A DNA stretch of 60,000 nucleotides from Cryptomeria japonica (GCF_030272615.1 NC_081413.1:15884285-15944284), one strand, 5' to 3'; shown: positions 1 through 12,567, counted from the stretch's first letter. Notes: a model not told the origin generated them from the letters alone. A program made the numbers and translations.

Positions 1-2138
1 GCATGAAATGTGAGGGTGTGCCCTTGATCACATATTCAACTAACACTAAGAAGATTGAGCTTCAAACCTTTAACATACAAGACATTTTATATTTTTGTCT
101 TCCATTATCAAGACTAAGAGTACCTTTTCCCAATTATCCTTGTTGTAGCATTATCTCCAAATTATACAGTGCCTCTATTCACTTCCTTCAAAGTGAGAAA
201 TTTGCTCGTCCCCTATAGTGTGGTTCAAGCATCCGTTGTACCTGTACCATTAGTTTCCTTCATTTTGGGCATGAAAAGCAACTTGCACAAGAATATATTT
301 CTCCTTTTGTTTTTCTTGCTCCTACTTCCTTTTCCAAACTTTTGTAGAATCTTCAAATTGCTTACCAAGGGTATCCACACTCCTATTCTATCTAGGAAGT
401 TCAACAAACCACTTCTACAAAAACATGTTGTATGACCATAGATGTTGCACTTATAGCACATAATATTGTGATCCAATAAAGGAGCAAATGAATTGTAGTT
501 TCTATTTAAGAACCCATAAGAACTTCCATTTTTGTTTCATACAAAATTGTTTCTTGCACATGCCATAAAATCTATTGCTTTATGACCAAAATGATTACAA
601 AAAAGAAATAACCAAAGAAAAAGAATTTTGGAACCTAGTCATGTGAGACTGCCTCGTGAAAAAAGATCTTTTGAATGTATTTTTATCCTCCTTGTCCTTG
701 TGAGGAGTATAGGTTTTCAAAAGAACATCGTTCTCTTTCTTTTTGTTGCTTTCATCATTGATAGACCCCTTGAGCACATCTGCATAGGCTTTTGGCTTTG
801 CTGCATTCATCATCTTTGATGGTTCTATAGCCTTTGGATTTTGATCCTTTTTAGTAATCTTCTAATTTTCTTCGTAGCCAATACCAACCTTAATGAATGT
901 TGAACTTTGGCAATTGTATCATCTAGTATTTTGATGCTCTTCTCAAACTTTAAGATTCTATTAAACTAAGCAGTAGTTTTCTCCAATTCCTTTTTTAAGG
1001 AAACAATTTCAGATTCTAGCTTCTTGCATTTTTCTCCTTTGTCTTTAGCGAGTACTCACTTCTTCTATCTGAGATACTTTCATTGCACTCCTTGGATGAG
1101 CTAACATCCCTTTGGAATAGAGGTTTTTCTTGTGCTTATGGTAATTCTTCTTCATTTCATGTTTGTCTTGTTTGTAGTTCTTTTTGTATTGATGATGTCA
1201 GCTCCCTTTCTTTATCTTATGATCTTCTTCATCGCTATCATCATTTTCTAGATGTCAAAACTGTAGTAGCAAAATTTTCCATTTTTCCACAATTAAAGCA
1301 TTTAAAATTAGCTTACCTTTGTATTTATTGGATCCTTTCTTAATTTTTTTCACAAAATAGGCTTCCTTTGCATCCGATTCATTGTTAAATGTATAGTTCG
1401 ATTCACGCTCTTTATTCTTCATTTTCTTTGAAGCTTTAAATGAAGGCTACTTCTCGCTTTGGTGTCTTCTCTTTTGCAATCCTCATTTCATATGTTGTAA
1501 GGATCCCATGTAGTTCATCCATTATTAATGTATCCTGTTGTTTCATTTCTACTATGGTGGAAACCTTTGCATCAAATCTTAAGGGAAGATACCTTAGCAC
1601 TTCTGAACAATCATTGAATCTTCAACCTTTTCACCAAGTCCTTTGATGGTGTTGACAATTTCATCCATGAGAAGGAGATGGGCTGCCAAATTTTCTCTGC
1701 CTTTCATTTTCAGTCTCTTGAATTATCTTCTATGGGTTTGGAGTTTAGCCTTCTTAACTTTGTCATTACCTTCATCGATGTTTTGAAGTTTACCCTAGAT
1801 TTTTTTGCTGATTCATAATGCATCACCTTGACAAATTTTGATTCTAATAGACCAGTCAAGATAGCATTCATGGCTAATGCATTGTTTCCACTAGCCTTCT
1901 TTCCAGCCCAATTTGTTGGTGGAGCTGTTGGAGATTTATAACCACTCACAAATGCTTGCCAAATATCAAAACTAAGGGCCATTAGAAGTTTGCATCATTG
2001 TGCTCCAGAATGCATAGTTTGTTCCATCAAACAATGGGACTTTATTTAACGAGAAATCTTCTTGACTAGTAATGTGTGCTCCCAAGATCTACCTTATAGC
2101 GGTTAGACGATTTTTAAGGAACCCACTCTGGTACCAAT
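1..2138 (-). pseudogene. Copia-1 gag/5' pol remnant
   Basis: This is the decayed gag region of a Ty1/copia retrotransposon read on the minus strand, so its 5' end lies at about 2,130. Seen: the stretch 1,982-1,710 reads as the usual copia gag start (SFDIWQAFVSGY, NALAMNAILTGL, FVKVMHYESAKK). A degenerate zinc knuckle (KCFNCGK) lies near 1,290-1,250. A second, complete CX2CX4HX4C knuckle (CYKC..H....C) lies at 458-417. Between them are basic and acidic tracts and several stops and frameshifts. Known: gag forms the particle and the knuckles bind RNA. Gag lies next to the primer-binding site at 2,125-2,136, as expected. The rest of pol would continue off the left edge of the window. The gene is not functional. 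Confidence 0.8.
2125..2136 (-). other. Copia-1 primer-binding site (tRNA-Met type)
   Basis: On the minus strand this reads TGGTACCAGAGT, a one-base variant of the initiator-Met primer site TGGTATCAGAG used by copia elements. It lies 2 bases inside the LTR edge at 2,139 and fixes the orientation of Copia-1. Confidence 0.8.
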
Positions 2139-2642
2139 TGATGAGCACACACTTAAACTAAGAGGGTGGGTGAATCAATATAAGATAATCTTTTACTTAT
2201 TAAAATTTAACAACCACAATAAAACAATCACATTAGATCTAAAAATTAAGAAACACAAAATTTACATGGAAACCCTTGTGGGAAAAAATTACAAAGAGAG
2301 ACTATTTGGATCTACTATCCAGATTCCAAATCCAACCACAAAATAAAATTCTATTACAAATCTTTGTAAGCACCAACCCATTGGAGACACCGATCCCCAT
2401 TACTACACACCAACTTAGCAAGAGACCAATCTCTTCTATTGGGAGGCACCAACCTCCAAATGAACAAATTTTTCGCCTTCTTGAATATTGCTTCTTCAAT
2501 GGATGGTGATCATTTAAAACCCCTTCATACAATCCGCAGGTAGATTATGCAACATTTTTCACACACACACCCTTCTTCAAAAATCTGCTTGTATTAGAAT
2601 GATATCACATTTTTTACTTGCATTTCTCACCCCAATCTCATC
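2139..2642 (-). mobile_element. Copia-1 5' LTR, inner part
   Basis: This part of the LTR runs from the edge next to the primer-binding site to the insertion point of Gypsy-1. The remainder, carrying the LTR's outer end, is at 36,919-37,253, making about 838 bp in total. The LTR edge on the plus strand is TGATGAGCACAC, and the far end reads TTTCCAACA. The five bases TCATC at 2,638-2,642 are repeated at 36,914-36,918 as the TSD of Gypsy-1. Confidence 0.75.
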
Positions 2643-3643
2643 TAAAATATACTAGCACAAAAAATACTTTGCAAATCCAAAAGATGACTCAAAATAAGCA
2701 TAAAAAAATGTCAACTCGGAATTACTTCGTAAATCCAAAATAGATTGTTCACAATGAAGAAATCAACACCACTGATCCAAAGCTCGGTTCAGGTTTACAT
2801 ATGACAATTCATACAATAGCAGTTTAGGAATATATATATCAACTCATACAATAGCCCTTGATTCACAAGAAAGATTACTACACTAGTTGCAAAAAATAGG
2901 GAGAAACACTAGCAAATCTTGTAATCATCCATACCAGTCATAATAAACCTGTAGCATACATAGTCAGAATCAGAAATGAGAGTTCACATAGGTTGGGATG
3001 TTGATTGCAGACATACGCAGTCAAGGGGGGCACCTGAGTCAATATTATATGTGCACCTTGGAAGTGGCGCAATAAGAGGTTTTGAAGTTGATGTTGATCC
3101 AGTGAAAATTGATCTGGTTTGTTTGACTGGATTTAGTCCTGGTTGTGCTCCAGAATAGAGCTGCCTTCCATGTCATGTGTATAGCTTTGGCAGTGACTTT
3201 GTCCACTTGCAATTTGGAAGCTCTAGCAATTTCTAGAGAAAATGAATGCTTGAATATCTCAGTAAAATAAATTGATGTTGATTAACAAAGGCTGATCAAG
3301 TAGAGGTTTTGTTCTACCTGTAAAGACTAGTGATGAGGTTTCCGTCTTAGACTAGGCAAACCCTACGCAGGGAATCAAAAGGCTTAATTCATGATGATAA
3401 AAGGAGAACAACCTCGCCCTTATATAGGTGTCACACCTTCAAAACAAACAGGTCAGCCCAAGATAAGAAAACATTATTTATTTTAGACTCGGCCAAGTCG
3501 GCCCAAAACAAAATATTTATTATTATTAATATATTTAATATTAGCATTAAATTAATTATTACTAATATTAATAAATAGTGTTAAAAACACTTTATTCCTT
3601 GCTTCAATCAAATTTCAACTAAGAATTATTTGGGAAGATGGCA
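2643..3643 (-). repeat. Gypsy-1 3' LTR (1,001 bp)
   Basis: It matches 28,555-29,613, 31,333-31,746 and 36,652-36,913 with small differences. Examples are the shared 'AATCCAAAAGATGACTC' stretch and the shared CTGTAAAGACTAGTG / CTTGTAAAGACTAGTG block. In element orientation it starts TGCCATCTTCCC and ends near TATTTTA, where the expected final CA has mutated (the 5' LTR has TTTCA). Confidence 0.85.
3418..3428 (-). promoter_or_regulatory. Gypsy-1 LTR TATA box
   Basis: The minus strand reads CCTATATAAGG, a canonical plant TATA box, about 215 bases into the LTR. This places a short U3 before it. In the other LTR the matching site has been spoiled (CATGTAAGG), and element B has inserted right beside it at 31,752. 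Confidence 0.6.
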
Positions 3644-3658
3644 GTCCTCCCCTTCAAG
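3644..3658 (-). other. Gypsy-1 polypurine tract
   Basis: The minus strand reads TTGAAGGGGAGGAC directly before the LTR start TGCC. This is the usual plus-strand primer position for an LTR retrotransposon. Confidence 0.65.
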
Positions 3659-4347
3659 ATGTTGCTTGTCCTCAAGAAACTTCAAATTCGGATGCTCAAA
3701 GATCTTTGTACCTCCCACGTTGCATCTTCCATTAGTAGATTTTTCCATTTGACCAAGTACTTCAAAATGACCTTTTTTTCTCATTTTTTTTCCCTTACAT
3801 CCAAAATGGTCTCAAGCTCAAAAGTTAACTTCCCTTAATCATCCAAGGGTGACAACTCAATGAAGGATTGATAAGTTGTCCAAGAGCCTTCTTGAGGCAT
3901 GTGACATGGAAGTGTATTCAACTGTTGATTAGAAGTTCCAACTCATAGGCTACCTTGCCAACCCTTCTCAACACCTTGTAGGGTTTATTAAACCATGGTT
4001 TCAACCTCTTAGCTCCACTCCCTTTGAGAGAAGATTATCTATAGGCCTGCAAAATCAAGAACACCATGTCATCAACTTCAAAAATCATCTCTGTTCAGTG
4101 CCTATCAGCATACATCTTTTTCTGATTTTGGGCTTACTGCATGTTTTCTTTGAGTTTTTGAGATATCCATACTCTACTGCACCATATCCTTTGCCCTTGG
4201 AACTCTACTATCTGTAAGAATCAAATCCAGAAATGTGGTGGCATCATAACCACAACATACTTTAAAGGGAGCCATACTTGTTGACATATAATATGTTGTG
4301 TTGTGGCAATATTCCCCCAAGTGCAACCACTTGATCCACCTTGTTTG
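3659..4347 (-). pseudogene. Gypsy-1 pol C-terminal tail with chromodomain remnant
   Basis: This is the end of the Gypsy-1 polyprotein, separated from the rest (25,042-28,540) by Copia-2. Seen on the minus strand: near 3,770-3,700 the peptide YLVKWKNLLMEDATWE, the core of a chromodomain (aromatic residues plus the WE.ATWE-type motif). Upstream, around 4,300-4,190, is a segment typical of the integrase tail (STSMAPFKVCCGYD, DSRVP), followed by coiled sequence. Known: chromodomains at the integrase C-terminus target chromovirus insertion to chromatin marks. Stops and frameshifts occur throughout, so it is not functional. Confidence 0.7.
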
Positions 4348-5309
4348 TGTTGGGAAAATGGTGTCTCAACCTTGCATTTACATAAGGTTATTATTTATTG
4401 TAAGTTTTTGTTTGATCACGAAAAGGTGCGAAATTCTCCCCAAAGCTTCGGATTGGCTAGTGTTGATGTGTATTTTGTACACAATCATACACAGAATAAA
4501 ATACCCAAAGGCATCTTATCCTCTCTTGAATAAAGTTGCTAACTGCTGAAGATTTCGCAAGAAGGATCAGTTAGGATGACTCCAATGTTCTTGTAAGTAG
4601 GGTCTCTACGTGTGGATAAGCACCAGTGGTCGTTGTGATTTGCTGTGTCCTCAAGGGGCCTTACGTTGCCGAAGATTTTGCTTAAACTAAACAAACTTTT
4701 AAAGAAAAATGACAAAAGAGTAGGGTTTACAAGAGGTCTAATCTAGTCTAACCCTAAGAATGACTTCATGTGGACAAGACTTGGCAAGATTCTACCAACT
4801 TCAATTTTGCCATAAAATAACAACTCAATTGAAATTGATGCGATCTTCTAAGGTAACAAATGATTTTCAATGCATCAAAGATCAAAGACACTACCACGAA
4901 GGTACATATCCAAGATACAATAACGATTGAAGGTTAAGTGATTCAAGTATTCTCCAGTTGACCACGCAAGGCGTTCCTACAATCAGCAAAAAGCTAGTGG
5001 TATGGAAAGCGAATCCTACTAAAGATCAAGTCCAACACTTTGTCCTTCGAATTAACACACTACTTTGATTGAGAATGATTCAAGTAATTTGAACAACCAT
5101 GAAGATAACCAAGAGAAATGCAACAAAACACCATAACTTCAATATTTCATTGATCTCAAAGCCATCATGTACAACAATTGTTTGAATTCTTTCTTCAAAG
5201 CTCAATCTTGCTACAAAAGTAAATTGCTTCTAAACTCTAATCTCTCTAATACATCAATAATCTAATCTTCTTCTCACATCTAAATTATGAAAATGAAATG
5301 AAATGAGGG

Positions 5310-5317
5310 TATAAATA
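5310..5317 (-). promoter_or_regulatory. Element A distal TATA-like block
   Basis: The plus strand reads TATAAATA, which is TATTTATA in element orientation. It lies downstream of the gene and 66 bases past the telobox palindrome, exactly where elements B and C carry a TATA motif. If the unit is an LTR, this would be the promoter that starts R. Confidence 0.4.
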
Positions 5318-5382
5318 GCATCCTCAATTACAATGAACGGTCCAGATCAAAAAGCAGATCAACGGTCAAAATCACGACACCT

Positions 5383-5400
5383 AAACCCTAATTAGGGTTT
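5383..5400. promoter_or_regulatory. Telobox palindrome in element A
   Basis: AAACCCTAATTAGGGTTT is two plant teloboxes (AAACCCTA) head to head. The identical 18-mer occurs in B at 32,709-32,726 and in C at 22,075-22,092, each time 60-80 bases before the distal TATA block. Teloboxes are known promoter elements of plant genes active in dividing cells. Confidence 0.6.
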
Positions 5401-5511
5401 GTTACAAATGGCCTCCTTTTTACTGAACAATATTAAATGCATAGCCAAATATTAAATTCGGCACAAAAACCTAGGAGACATAGACCAATGACAATTAAGG
5501 TGCCATGTCAT

Positions 5512-8500
5512 CTATAACAACCTCTCATCTAGAATCTTATTCCCTTTCCAATTCTCTTTTTTAGCATATGCAATGAATCTTGACACGATTCCTTCGATCT
5601 CAGCAATTGGAATCTCGGGAAGATTCTTCATTCTTTCTTCCAAGTGGATGACCTGATCAAATGCATCTAGAAGAGCAGCGTCCCATCCAGGTTCGAGTTC
5701 CTTAGTCTTTTCAATCAGGAGCATGGTAGCAAACATCTGGTCCTGTTGCTCGTTTGTGATATTAGCGTCCTTGCAAAAGATGACCTTGATTCTTATCCTC
5801 TAATTCCTGCAAATCCACATCTGTCTCAACTTCGATCCTCCTGCCAAGAATGGTACGTAGTACCTCAAATACTCTATCCTGGATCGGATTGATCACCTCC
5901 TCAACATGGCTACATCTAGTACTGATGTCCTTGAAGAGAACACTCTTCATCTGGAGTAAGGTTGACCACTGAAGTAAACTGTGAGGTCCTCCATCCATGA
6001 TCTTTTCCTGTGCTAAGATCTTCCTTGATGTTTGTCTAATTACTTTCAAGACAGGAATGATAACATCTTTGGTATGAGCAAAAGCGGCTACTGTTATCAT
6101 CAAGTTGTGGATGATCTCAAGAACCTGGATAGCCCTATGAATAGTCTTCATCATCCTTGTTGCAAATTCTACGGCAACTGTATGAGATTTATCCATCCAA
6201 GTACTCATACGCTGGACCATACTCCTGAATCTCTCTGCCTCATTAATTGATTGAAGGGGAAGTGCCTGTACGGGTGATCTTGCTGGATCCTGACGTCCCA
6301 AAGGCTCATTGAGATGACTGAAATATGTCCTCCATGCACCGACCTCTCTCTCAAGCTTTCTATTCTTCTCCATTTCTTCTCTAAGCTTGTCTTTCAATGC
6401 CTCAAATGAATCGGTGGCATCATCCAACGTATGTTCGGCTGTGGATGGACCTAGCTCAAATGTCTCTATATCATATTCCTCTGCTAGGATCTCCCCTTCA
6501 TATTTGTCCACTGCCGGTGTAGCTATCTGCAGTTTTCTGGATCCAGTCTCATCTCTAATCATCTTAGACATCTTCGTAGCCTTTCTCTTCTCTGTAACTT
6601 CCTGAGAATGTCCAACAAGGCTCTCCAAATCAATTACATTGTCTTTGTCCTCTATCACGATCACCTTGGTTAATCTTTCCTTCAACCAATCTGGAATGGC
6701 CGATCTTGTTTCTCTAACCTGTATCTCCTTATGCAATACATCTTCTTCTCTGGGAGGAGATGTTACCTCGTTATCTTCTCTATCTTCATGTAGCTCATAA
6801 TCTTGGAGAGATCCATCTGGTGACCCTTGCGGTGCCTGTCCTTCTTCCTGCCTATCATTCTGTACCATCGACTCCATAGACTCTTCCACTTCAAGTGTCC
6901 TTTTCTCTGGTCGAGAAGATGTGCCGGATGAACGATCTCAGTTAGCCCCTTGCTTCTTTTTGGAAGATTCCCTCTTTTCAGGTCTCTCTTTCCTCTTCGA
7001 ACCTCTTGGATGGAGATTGCCTTCACTTGCACATCGAAGGTCGCCTTCACTTGTATTCCTAGGATTAGGATTGCCTTCGCTCACACTAGCTCCACCTTCA
7101 GCTGGTTTCTCTTCCAAAGTGAAAGTCATAGCTATGCCTTGTTTTCTCAACTTCTGATGTTGCACATCAACCCATCTGCGAGTACAAGACAAGACTGGAG
7201 CCATCAAAGCATCTAGATCCACAACTTCAGGTTCATTCCAATCTAACCTCACTGATTTGCTTTCTCGATCATAGGATGATTGGAGATGTCTACCATTGTC
7301 CTGAGCTTGGTCGGCCACTCTATAAATCTTGCATTTCCTGATGAAATCCAAAGGCAATCTAGAATGCATCTTTCTTTTCACTTCAAGATCGTCTAAGAGA
7401 TTCATCATAAATTCTTCTATCTGAAACTCATGCTTAAACTTCCTACCGACTGTCTCCTCTATATATCCATGTGGATCAAAGCTTTCTCTCAAAGCAAAGG
7501 ATGAAAAAGAATACAAAGCTAACTCCTTCTCTGCGTCATCCATGGCTAAAGCATTAGGACATACCTCAACTGAATTGCCCAATATGATAGGTACCGGAAC
7601 TCCATTTCCATGTCTGTGTCTGAATGCCTTCGCATATGCTGCCAACTGTCTTGTTACTTCAAGTAACACTATTCTGTCTGTCGGATATCTCGGCAACATG
7701 TATGGAGGTGAAGGACATCCATGAACTCTGATATAAGTGAACTTCGGAAATTGGATAAACCAAGCACCGTACCTCTTCACTAGTTCTTGTGCATCCAGAG
7801 ATAATCTGTTGTGAATCCCACCTTGCAACGTCCTTGTGATGTTCATCGTGAAGGTATCATTAACTAGCTTGTAGTTGCTTCCTGGCGGATGATGCAAGTG
7901 GACATAGGAATCACAAACTCTGACCTCGCCGGGTCCTCTTCCAATCACTCCTCTGTGAGGTAGTCCTACGTACTCAAAGCTCCTGATCAAGGCATATATG
8001 ACGTATGAACTCATGTGGAAGGATTTGGTAGCCTTGAGTCTCCTCAACTGTACGTCCAAGCAATGGCTAATCATCCTAGCCCAATGAATTGTTCCTTTTC
8101 CCTGAACTATCACCTGGATGAAGTAGAACATCCACTTCTCAAAGTAGAAGGCTTGAGGGGCTCCTGTGACTCGGTTGAGCATTGTAATCAAATCTCTGTA
8201 CTCCTCCTGGAAATCAATCCTATGTGGTGTGTTCGGTATCTTGCTCAGGCGAGGACGACTCTTGAGTAACCAGTTCTTGTTGATGATGCTTAGGCAAGCA
8301 TCTGGATCATCTTCGTACATGGACCTGGCTCCCTCTATGCTCTTGTAGACCATATCTCGGTGCTCTGGAAGATGGAAAGCCTCACTTATAGCTTCCTCTG
8401 AAAGATACGCCAAAGTGTTTCCTTCCTTGGACACGATCGTTCTAGACTAAGGATCATAATGACGAGCACACTCGATCATCAACTCATGGCACTGAACTGC

Positions 8501-8734
8501 TGGAGGGAAACCGGCCGCCTTAATGATGCCACTTTCAATTATCCTCCTGGCGACAGGTGATGGCTTGCCGATGTAAGGGACCTCTCGAAACTTCTTCGTG
8601 CTGAAGTTGCCCAAGTTGGTATCTCCAATGTTGCTCCACTTCAACACGATCTTGGTCTCCACTTCTTCGGTCTTTTGATCTTCCTTCATGAGAGCTGGAC
8701 AACTGGTGGATGCTCCCGCCTTCGGGGTCGCCAT
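5512..8734 (-). pseudogene. Element A cargo gene, broken copy of a ~1,073-aa protein
   Basis: I do not recognise the protein family. The start is the ATG at 8,734 (MATPKAG...), chosen because a splice acceptor (TTGTGTAG|GT) lies just upstream in both A and C. Seen: a long globular N-terminal part (about residues 1-540), a low-complexity SEGN-repeat stretch, a basic nuclear-localisation-like tract (KRKERPEKRESSKKKQ), then acidic and coiled-coil sequence with a helical C-terminus. Breaks relative to the copy in element C: a TAG at 8,449-8,447 (codon 96, Q in C), a TGA at 6,940-6,938 (codon 599, K in C), a one-base insertion near 5,795, and a slightly early stop at 5,514-5,512. No transposase, protease or RT motifs are visible. 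A role in element spread is inference only. Confidence 0.75.
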
Positions 8735-9267
8735 ACCTACACAACATTTCATAATAAGTAACTAGATTTTGCAATGAATAACTAGATTAGATAGAAGATT
8801 AATTTTAGGAAACTTCATGATAAGTCCTTGAGTTATCATTTCCTAAAAAAAACGATTGAGCTATCGGAATTCAAAATTGCAAAATTCAAAATTTGAAGCT
8901 ATGACGATCAACAATCAAAATTTAAAACAAGGGATCTTCACCATACCTTACTTGAGAGCTTAACACTAAAATGCAAAACAAAGGAATTCGTCTAGGCAAA
9001 AATCGAAATTAGATGGCTTCAACGTGATCTCCTTCAAATGAACGATCCTCTTTATCAATTCGCCACCCTTGGGGATGTCTTTGACGCGATCAATGTCTTT
9101 GGCAAATTCGCCTTAATTCTAACCAAGGTTCGCACTCCTTTGATAATGTTTCGCACTACTTCCTTGAAATGGAAATTCACTCCACTTGAATACCAATCGC
9201 ACTTCTCCAAAATTGCATATGAAAGATGATAAAATGATAATGTGAAAATGAAAATTTTCACCCTCCC

Positions 9268-9277
9268 TTTATAAGCG
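9268..9277 (-). promoter_or_regulatory. Element A gene TATA box
   Basis: The minus strand reads GCTTATAAAG about 540 bases upstream of the gene's ATG. It is in the same place as the GCTATATATG TATA box of element C, followed in both by a run of GTGAGAG-like and T-rich leader sequence. Confidence 0.5.
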
Positions 9278-9564
9278 CTCACCTCTCATTTACCTTAAGG
9301 CCGACTTTTATAATATAGCAATTAAAAACAAATTTTAAATAAAAAACAAGGCCGACTTTTGTAAATAAAAGAATTTAAATTCCAGGCGCCCCATTTTATT
9401 ATTTAAAATAATAATTAATTAATTAAATGCCATTGTTTTTTAATTAATAAATTCGATTTTAAATGCTATCAATTGAATATTCCAATTTATTGTTTTTTAG
9501 CATTTAATAAATTCAAAAAATGTTTTAGCGCCAAAATTTGGAGAGGTGAAAAGATATAACCCAC

Positions 9565-11324
9565 ATCGCTCTGGTCCCTGACTGAGGGACAGGAGCGAAC
9601 TATCCTTTTAGCCTTGATTCTTTTACCTTTGACGTTCAAAACCTCCATCTTCACGTTGAAACTGGCATGTTTGCTAGGGATCTCGAGCTTGGTTGACTTG
9701 ATTTCGTGGATGAATGCCTCTTATGACCATTATCGCCCTGGTCCCTTGGTGAGGGACAGGAGCGATCTTGATGTTTTCTCCTTGATCTTGCTTCTTTAAT
9801 CACCAATCTTCATTATATGGCAAGCAATGATGTTATTTCTTCATTCCACTCTTACTTCACTTGGCTTCTACAAGGCACTTTGATGCTTAAATAGATTATC
9901 GCCCTGGTCCCTTGGTGAGGGACAGGAGCGATCCCCATGTTCTAGCCAAAATTCTTAGTACTTAACCCTTTGCTCCTTGTTCATCGCCTTCCAAATGATA
10001 TCTTTGATCTTGTGTACCCTGGCTTTGACGTGATCTTGAAGGATAATGAGTGATTATGTGAAAATCGCCCTGGTCCTTGCTTGAAGGACAGGAGCGATAT
10101 AGGTTCCTTGTTCAAATTGATCACCTTTTAACGTTTGGCTTCTTTGCACATCATCTTCTTAAGATCACTTTGACCTTGTGCAACTTTGTACATCCTTGAC
10201 TTGGCGTGATTTTTGAAGGATTTGAGTGATATGGTAAATATCGCCCTGGTCCCTGACTGAGGGACAGGAGCGAATTTGGGCATCCTGGGCTCATCCTTGT
10301 TCTTGTCAACGCGCACTTGCCTTCACCATGTAGAATGAGGTCCTTTGATCCCTCTTGGACACTTGAAACTTGATAAACCTTCAAAATTTAAGCCTTCATG
10401 AAGATTTCGCTCTGGTTCCTGACTGAGGGACAGGAGCGATCTTGGACATTTGGTGCAATTGCTTCAACATTGGCGACCTTTGATACTTCGTTCTTCATCG
10501 AGATACCTCAAAATGTCCTTGCCTCCTTGTATCCTGACTTGGAGTGGTTTGAACTTGGATGGAAGGCAAGATAATCATCATTTCGCCCTGGTCCCTGGCT
10601 GAGGGACAAGAGCGAATTTGCATTTTCAAGCTCAACTACACTTTGCCAACTTCCAAATTTTATCTTCAACGGTCTTGTAGTGCCCCATTTCACTCATCTT
10701 TGGCTTGGAGTTTGCTCTAACTTGGCAAGAAATTTGTCTAAGGCAAAAATCGCTCTGGTCCCTGACTGAGGGATAGGAGCGCCTAGGCCAATATAGGTCT
10801 CATTTGGTGTCTTGCAATCTTCAATTTTGTCTTCAACGAATCCGTTACACCATCTTTGCTTGCCTCAAACCTAAAACTTGCTTGCTTTTTGCCCAAAACA
10901 TGCCTCATGAGGAATTTCGCTCTGGTCCCTGGGAGAGGGACGGGAGCTACACTGAATTTCGCGCTGGTCCCTGACTGAGGGACAGGAGCGATTTTGCATT
11001 TTTGGTCCATTTTCCTTCACGAAGGCACTTCAAGTTATATTCAACTGATAAAACATATCTCCTTTGATCTCTTCAAATCGTCAAGTTGTTCAAATCCTGC
11101 AAGGACAAGGCAATGTTTGATTTTAAGCTCCGGTCCTTCGCTGAGGGACAGGAGCGATTTTTACTCCTGGCACATTTCCATGCTTGTGAAATTCTTCAAT
11201 TTATATTCAACGGAAAGATCATGCTTCCCTTTATCACTTCCAATTCGAAATCCGTCTTGATCCTACAGAGACAGTAAGATTTTGAGAAACGAGCTCCGGT
11301 CCTTCACTGAGGGACAGGAGCGAT
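9565..11324. repeat. Element A hairpin-repeat array (12 copies, ~167-bp period)
   Basis: Twelve copies of an imperfect inverted repeat of about 33 bp have arms like CGCTCTGGTCCCT and AGGGACAGGAGCG. They start near 9,565, 9,732, 9,898, 10,064, 10,241, 10,406, 10,582, 10,749, 10,916, 10,957, 11,126 and 11,291. Steps are 165-177 bases, except one pair 41 apart. Sequence between copies varies much more than the hairpins, though short shared phrases suggest a diverged satellite monomer. Confidence 0.85.
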
Positions 11325-12057
11325 TTTGCTCCTACAAGCCAAAATATCATGATTTCAAGGGTTTAATCATTTCACAGGGCAAAAACAAGTCATTTCCAAT
11401 GTCGGGGATCAATCATCAAAATTTTCAAAATTTGGTCAAAATCACTCAATCGGACAAAATTCACAATTTCATCATCAACACTTAGACAAATTCATTCAAA
11501 ATTCCAATTAAAAATAGACCAACTCACTTAGCCTCTGGCGAATTCACTTTATTCAAAATTGCATCCTACGAGAGGAAGCTCAAAAAGCTCTCAAGACTGA
11601 CTAGACTCTGGCCTGAAAACACAGTAACGAAAACCCTAAGGCTTGACCCTAATCCAGACAACTGACAAACTACCAAAACCCTAAAAAGCAAAGCGAAAGG
11701 CGAGCAAAAAGAGGGGGTCCCCATTTAAATGGGGCGATGTGTGAAATGGTCACAACAGCTAGATAAGCATGCCAGCAAATTTTCGTCGCAAGATCATAGC
11801 TAGTTTTGAAGATACTAAAGTTTTCATTTTTGAAGGGTGCTATGAAAGGTTTAAATTTAATTTTGAGGAATTTATACCCTCCGAAATGCCCTGAAAAGTG
11901 GGTGTAACCAGCGTAGTGGGTTACAAGGTGATAGAGCACTTCGCAAGCTTTCCGGCACATCAAACGATTAGCAATCGGACACCCAATTCACAAGTTATGG
12001 CCTCCGGAAGTTTGGACTCCTAAAATAGGAAATATAAAATGCATCGGACACATAAAT

Positions 12058-12131
12058 GAGCTATAAAAGGGAGGAACATGTGTTGATGTGTATTGAGCTA
12101 TAAAAGGGAGGAACATGTGTTGATGTGTATT
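12058..12131 (+). repeat. 37-bp tandem duplication carrying the Copia-2 TATA box
   Basis: A 37-base unit beginning GAGCTATAAAAGGGAGG occurs twice in a row (from 12,058 and from 12,095). Each copy has a CTATAAAAG TATA box. The 3' LTR at about 24,565 has only one copy, with GTAAAAG, so the duplication arose in this LTR after insertion or by uneven exchange. Confidence 0.8.
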
Positions 12132-12567
12132 TTGACACATCATAGGACATCTAGAATGGAGATAAAGTCGACTCTACTTTATTGGGTGGTTTTAGCCCAT
12201 GGTTTTGTAATACCGTTTGACAGCTTCTTATATTGTATCTCCTATATATGAGGTGCGTGAGATAGAGGTTGTGTGTAAGAGTCTTATGGCTATTGAGTTA
12301 CCTCTAAGTCTCTGGTTGGTGGTACTCCTATGAAGAGTTTGCTCTGCAAGTATATTGCAATTTGTTATTGATTGTTGAATAATATATTGAGCTGCTTTTG
12401 GAGTGGAGAGTTTTTCTCCTGAAAGGGTTTTTCCCACATAAATCATTGTATTATGGTATGCATGATATTATGTTTATTTTTGTTAAGTTTTTATAACTGT
12501 TGTAACAATCTGTAGAAAATTTTGCATTAGTGTAGGAAATTGTTCCTCTACTTAACTTCCTTACAAG

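Larger units (their letters stand above)
4461..11757 (-). mobile_element. Element A: TGTTG...CAACA unit with cargo gene (7,297 bp)
   Basis: The unit is flanked by GCTAG on both sides (4,456-4,460 and 11,758-11,762). The plus-strand ends are TGTTGATGTGTATTTTG and AATGGTCACAACA. Read in element orientation (minus strand) it holds, in order: a terminal hairpin CCCCATTTAAATGGGG, an array of 12 hairpin repeats (11,324-9,565), a TATA box near 9,270, a spliced gene (8,734-5,512), a telobox palindrome (5,400-5,383), a TATA-like block near 5,310, a conserved tail, and the end at 4,461. I find no direct repeats joining the two ends, no primer-binding site, no gag and no pol. Elements B (31,752-36,646) and C (15,768-23,022) share the ends and layout. 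Confidence 0.85.
4348..12565 (+). repeat. Copia-2 5' LTR, split by element A
   Basis: The LTR is 4,348-4,460 plus 11,758-12,565, about 916 bp once element A and one TSD copy are removed. The 3' LTR (23,831-25,041) shows the uninterrupted version of the site, GATTAGCTAAATAAGC, which confirms that element A was inserted here. Confidence 0.9.

Noticed and set aside
9565-11324. Regularly spaced, partly palindromic repeats that could suggest a CRISPR array
   Set aside because: Spacing is about 130 bases between repeats, the setting is a plant retroelement stack, there are no cas genes, and the intervening sequence is itself weakly repetitive.
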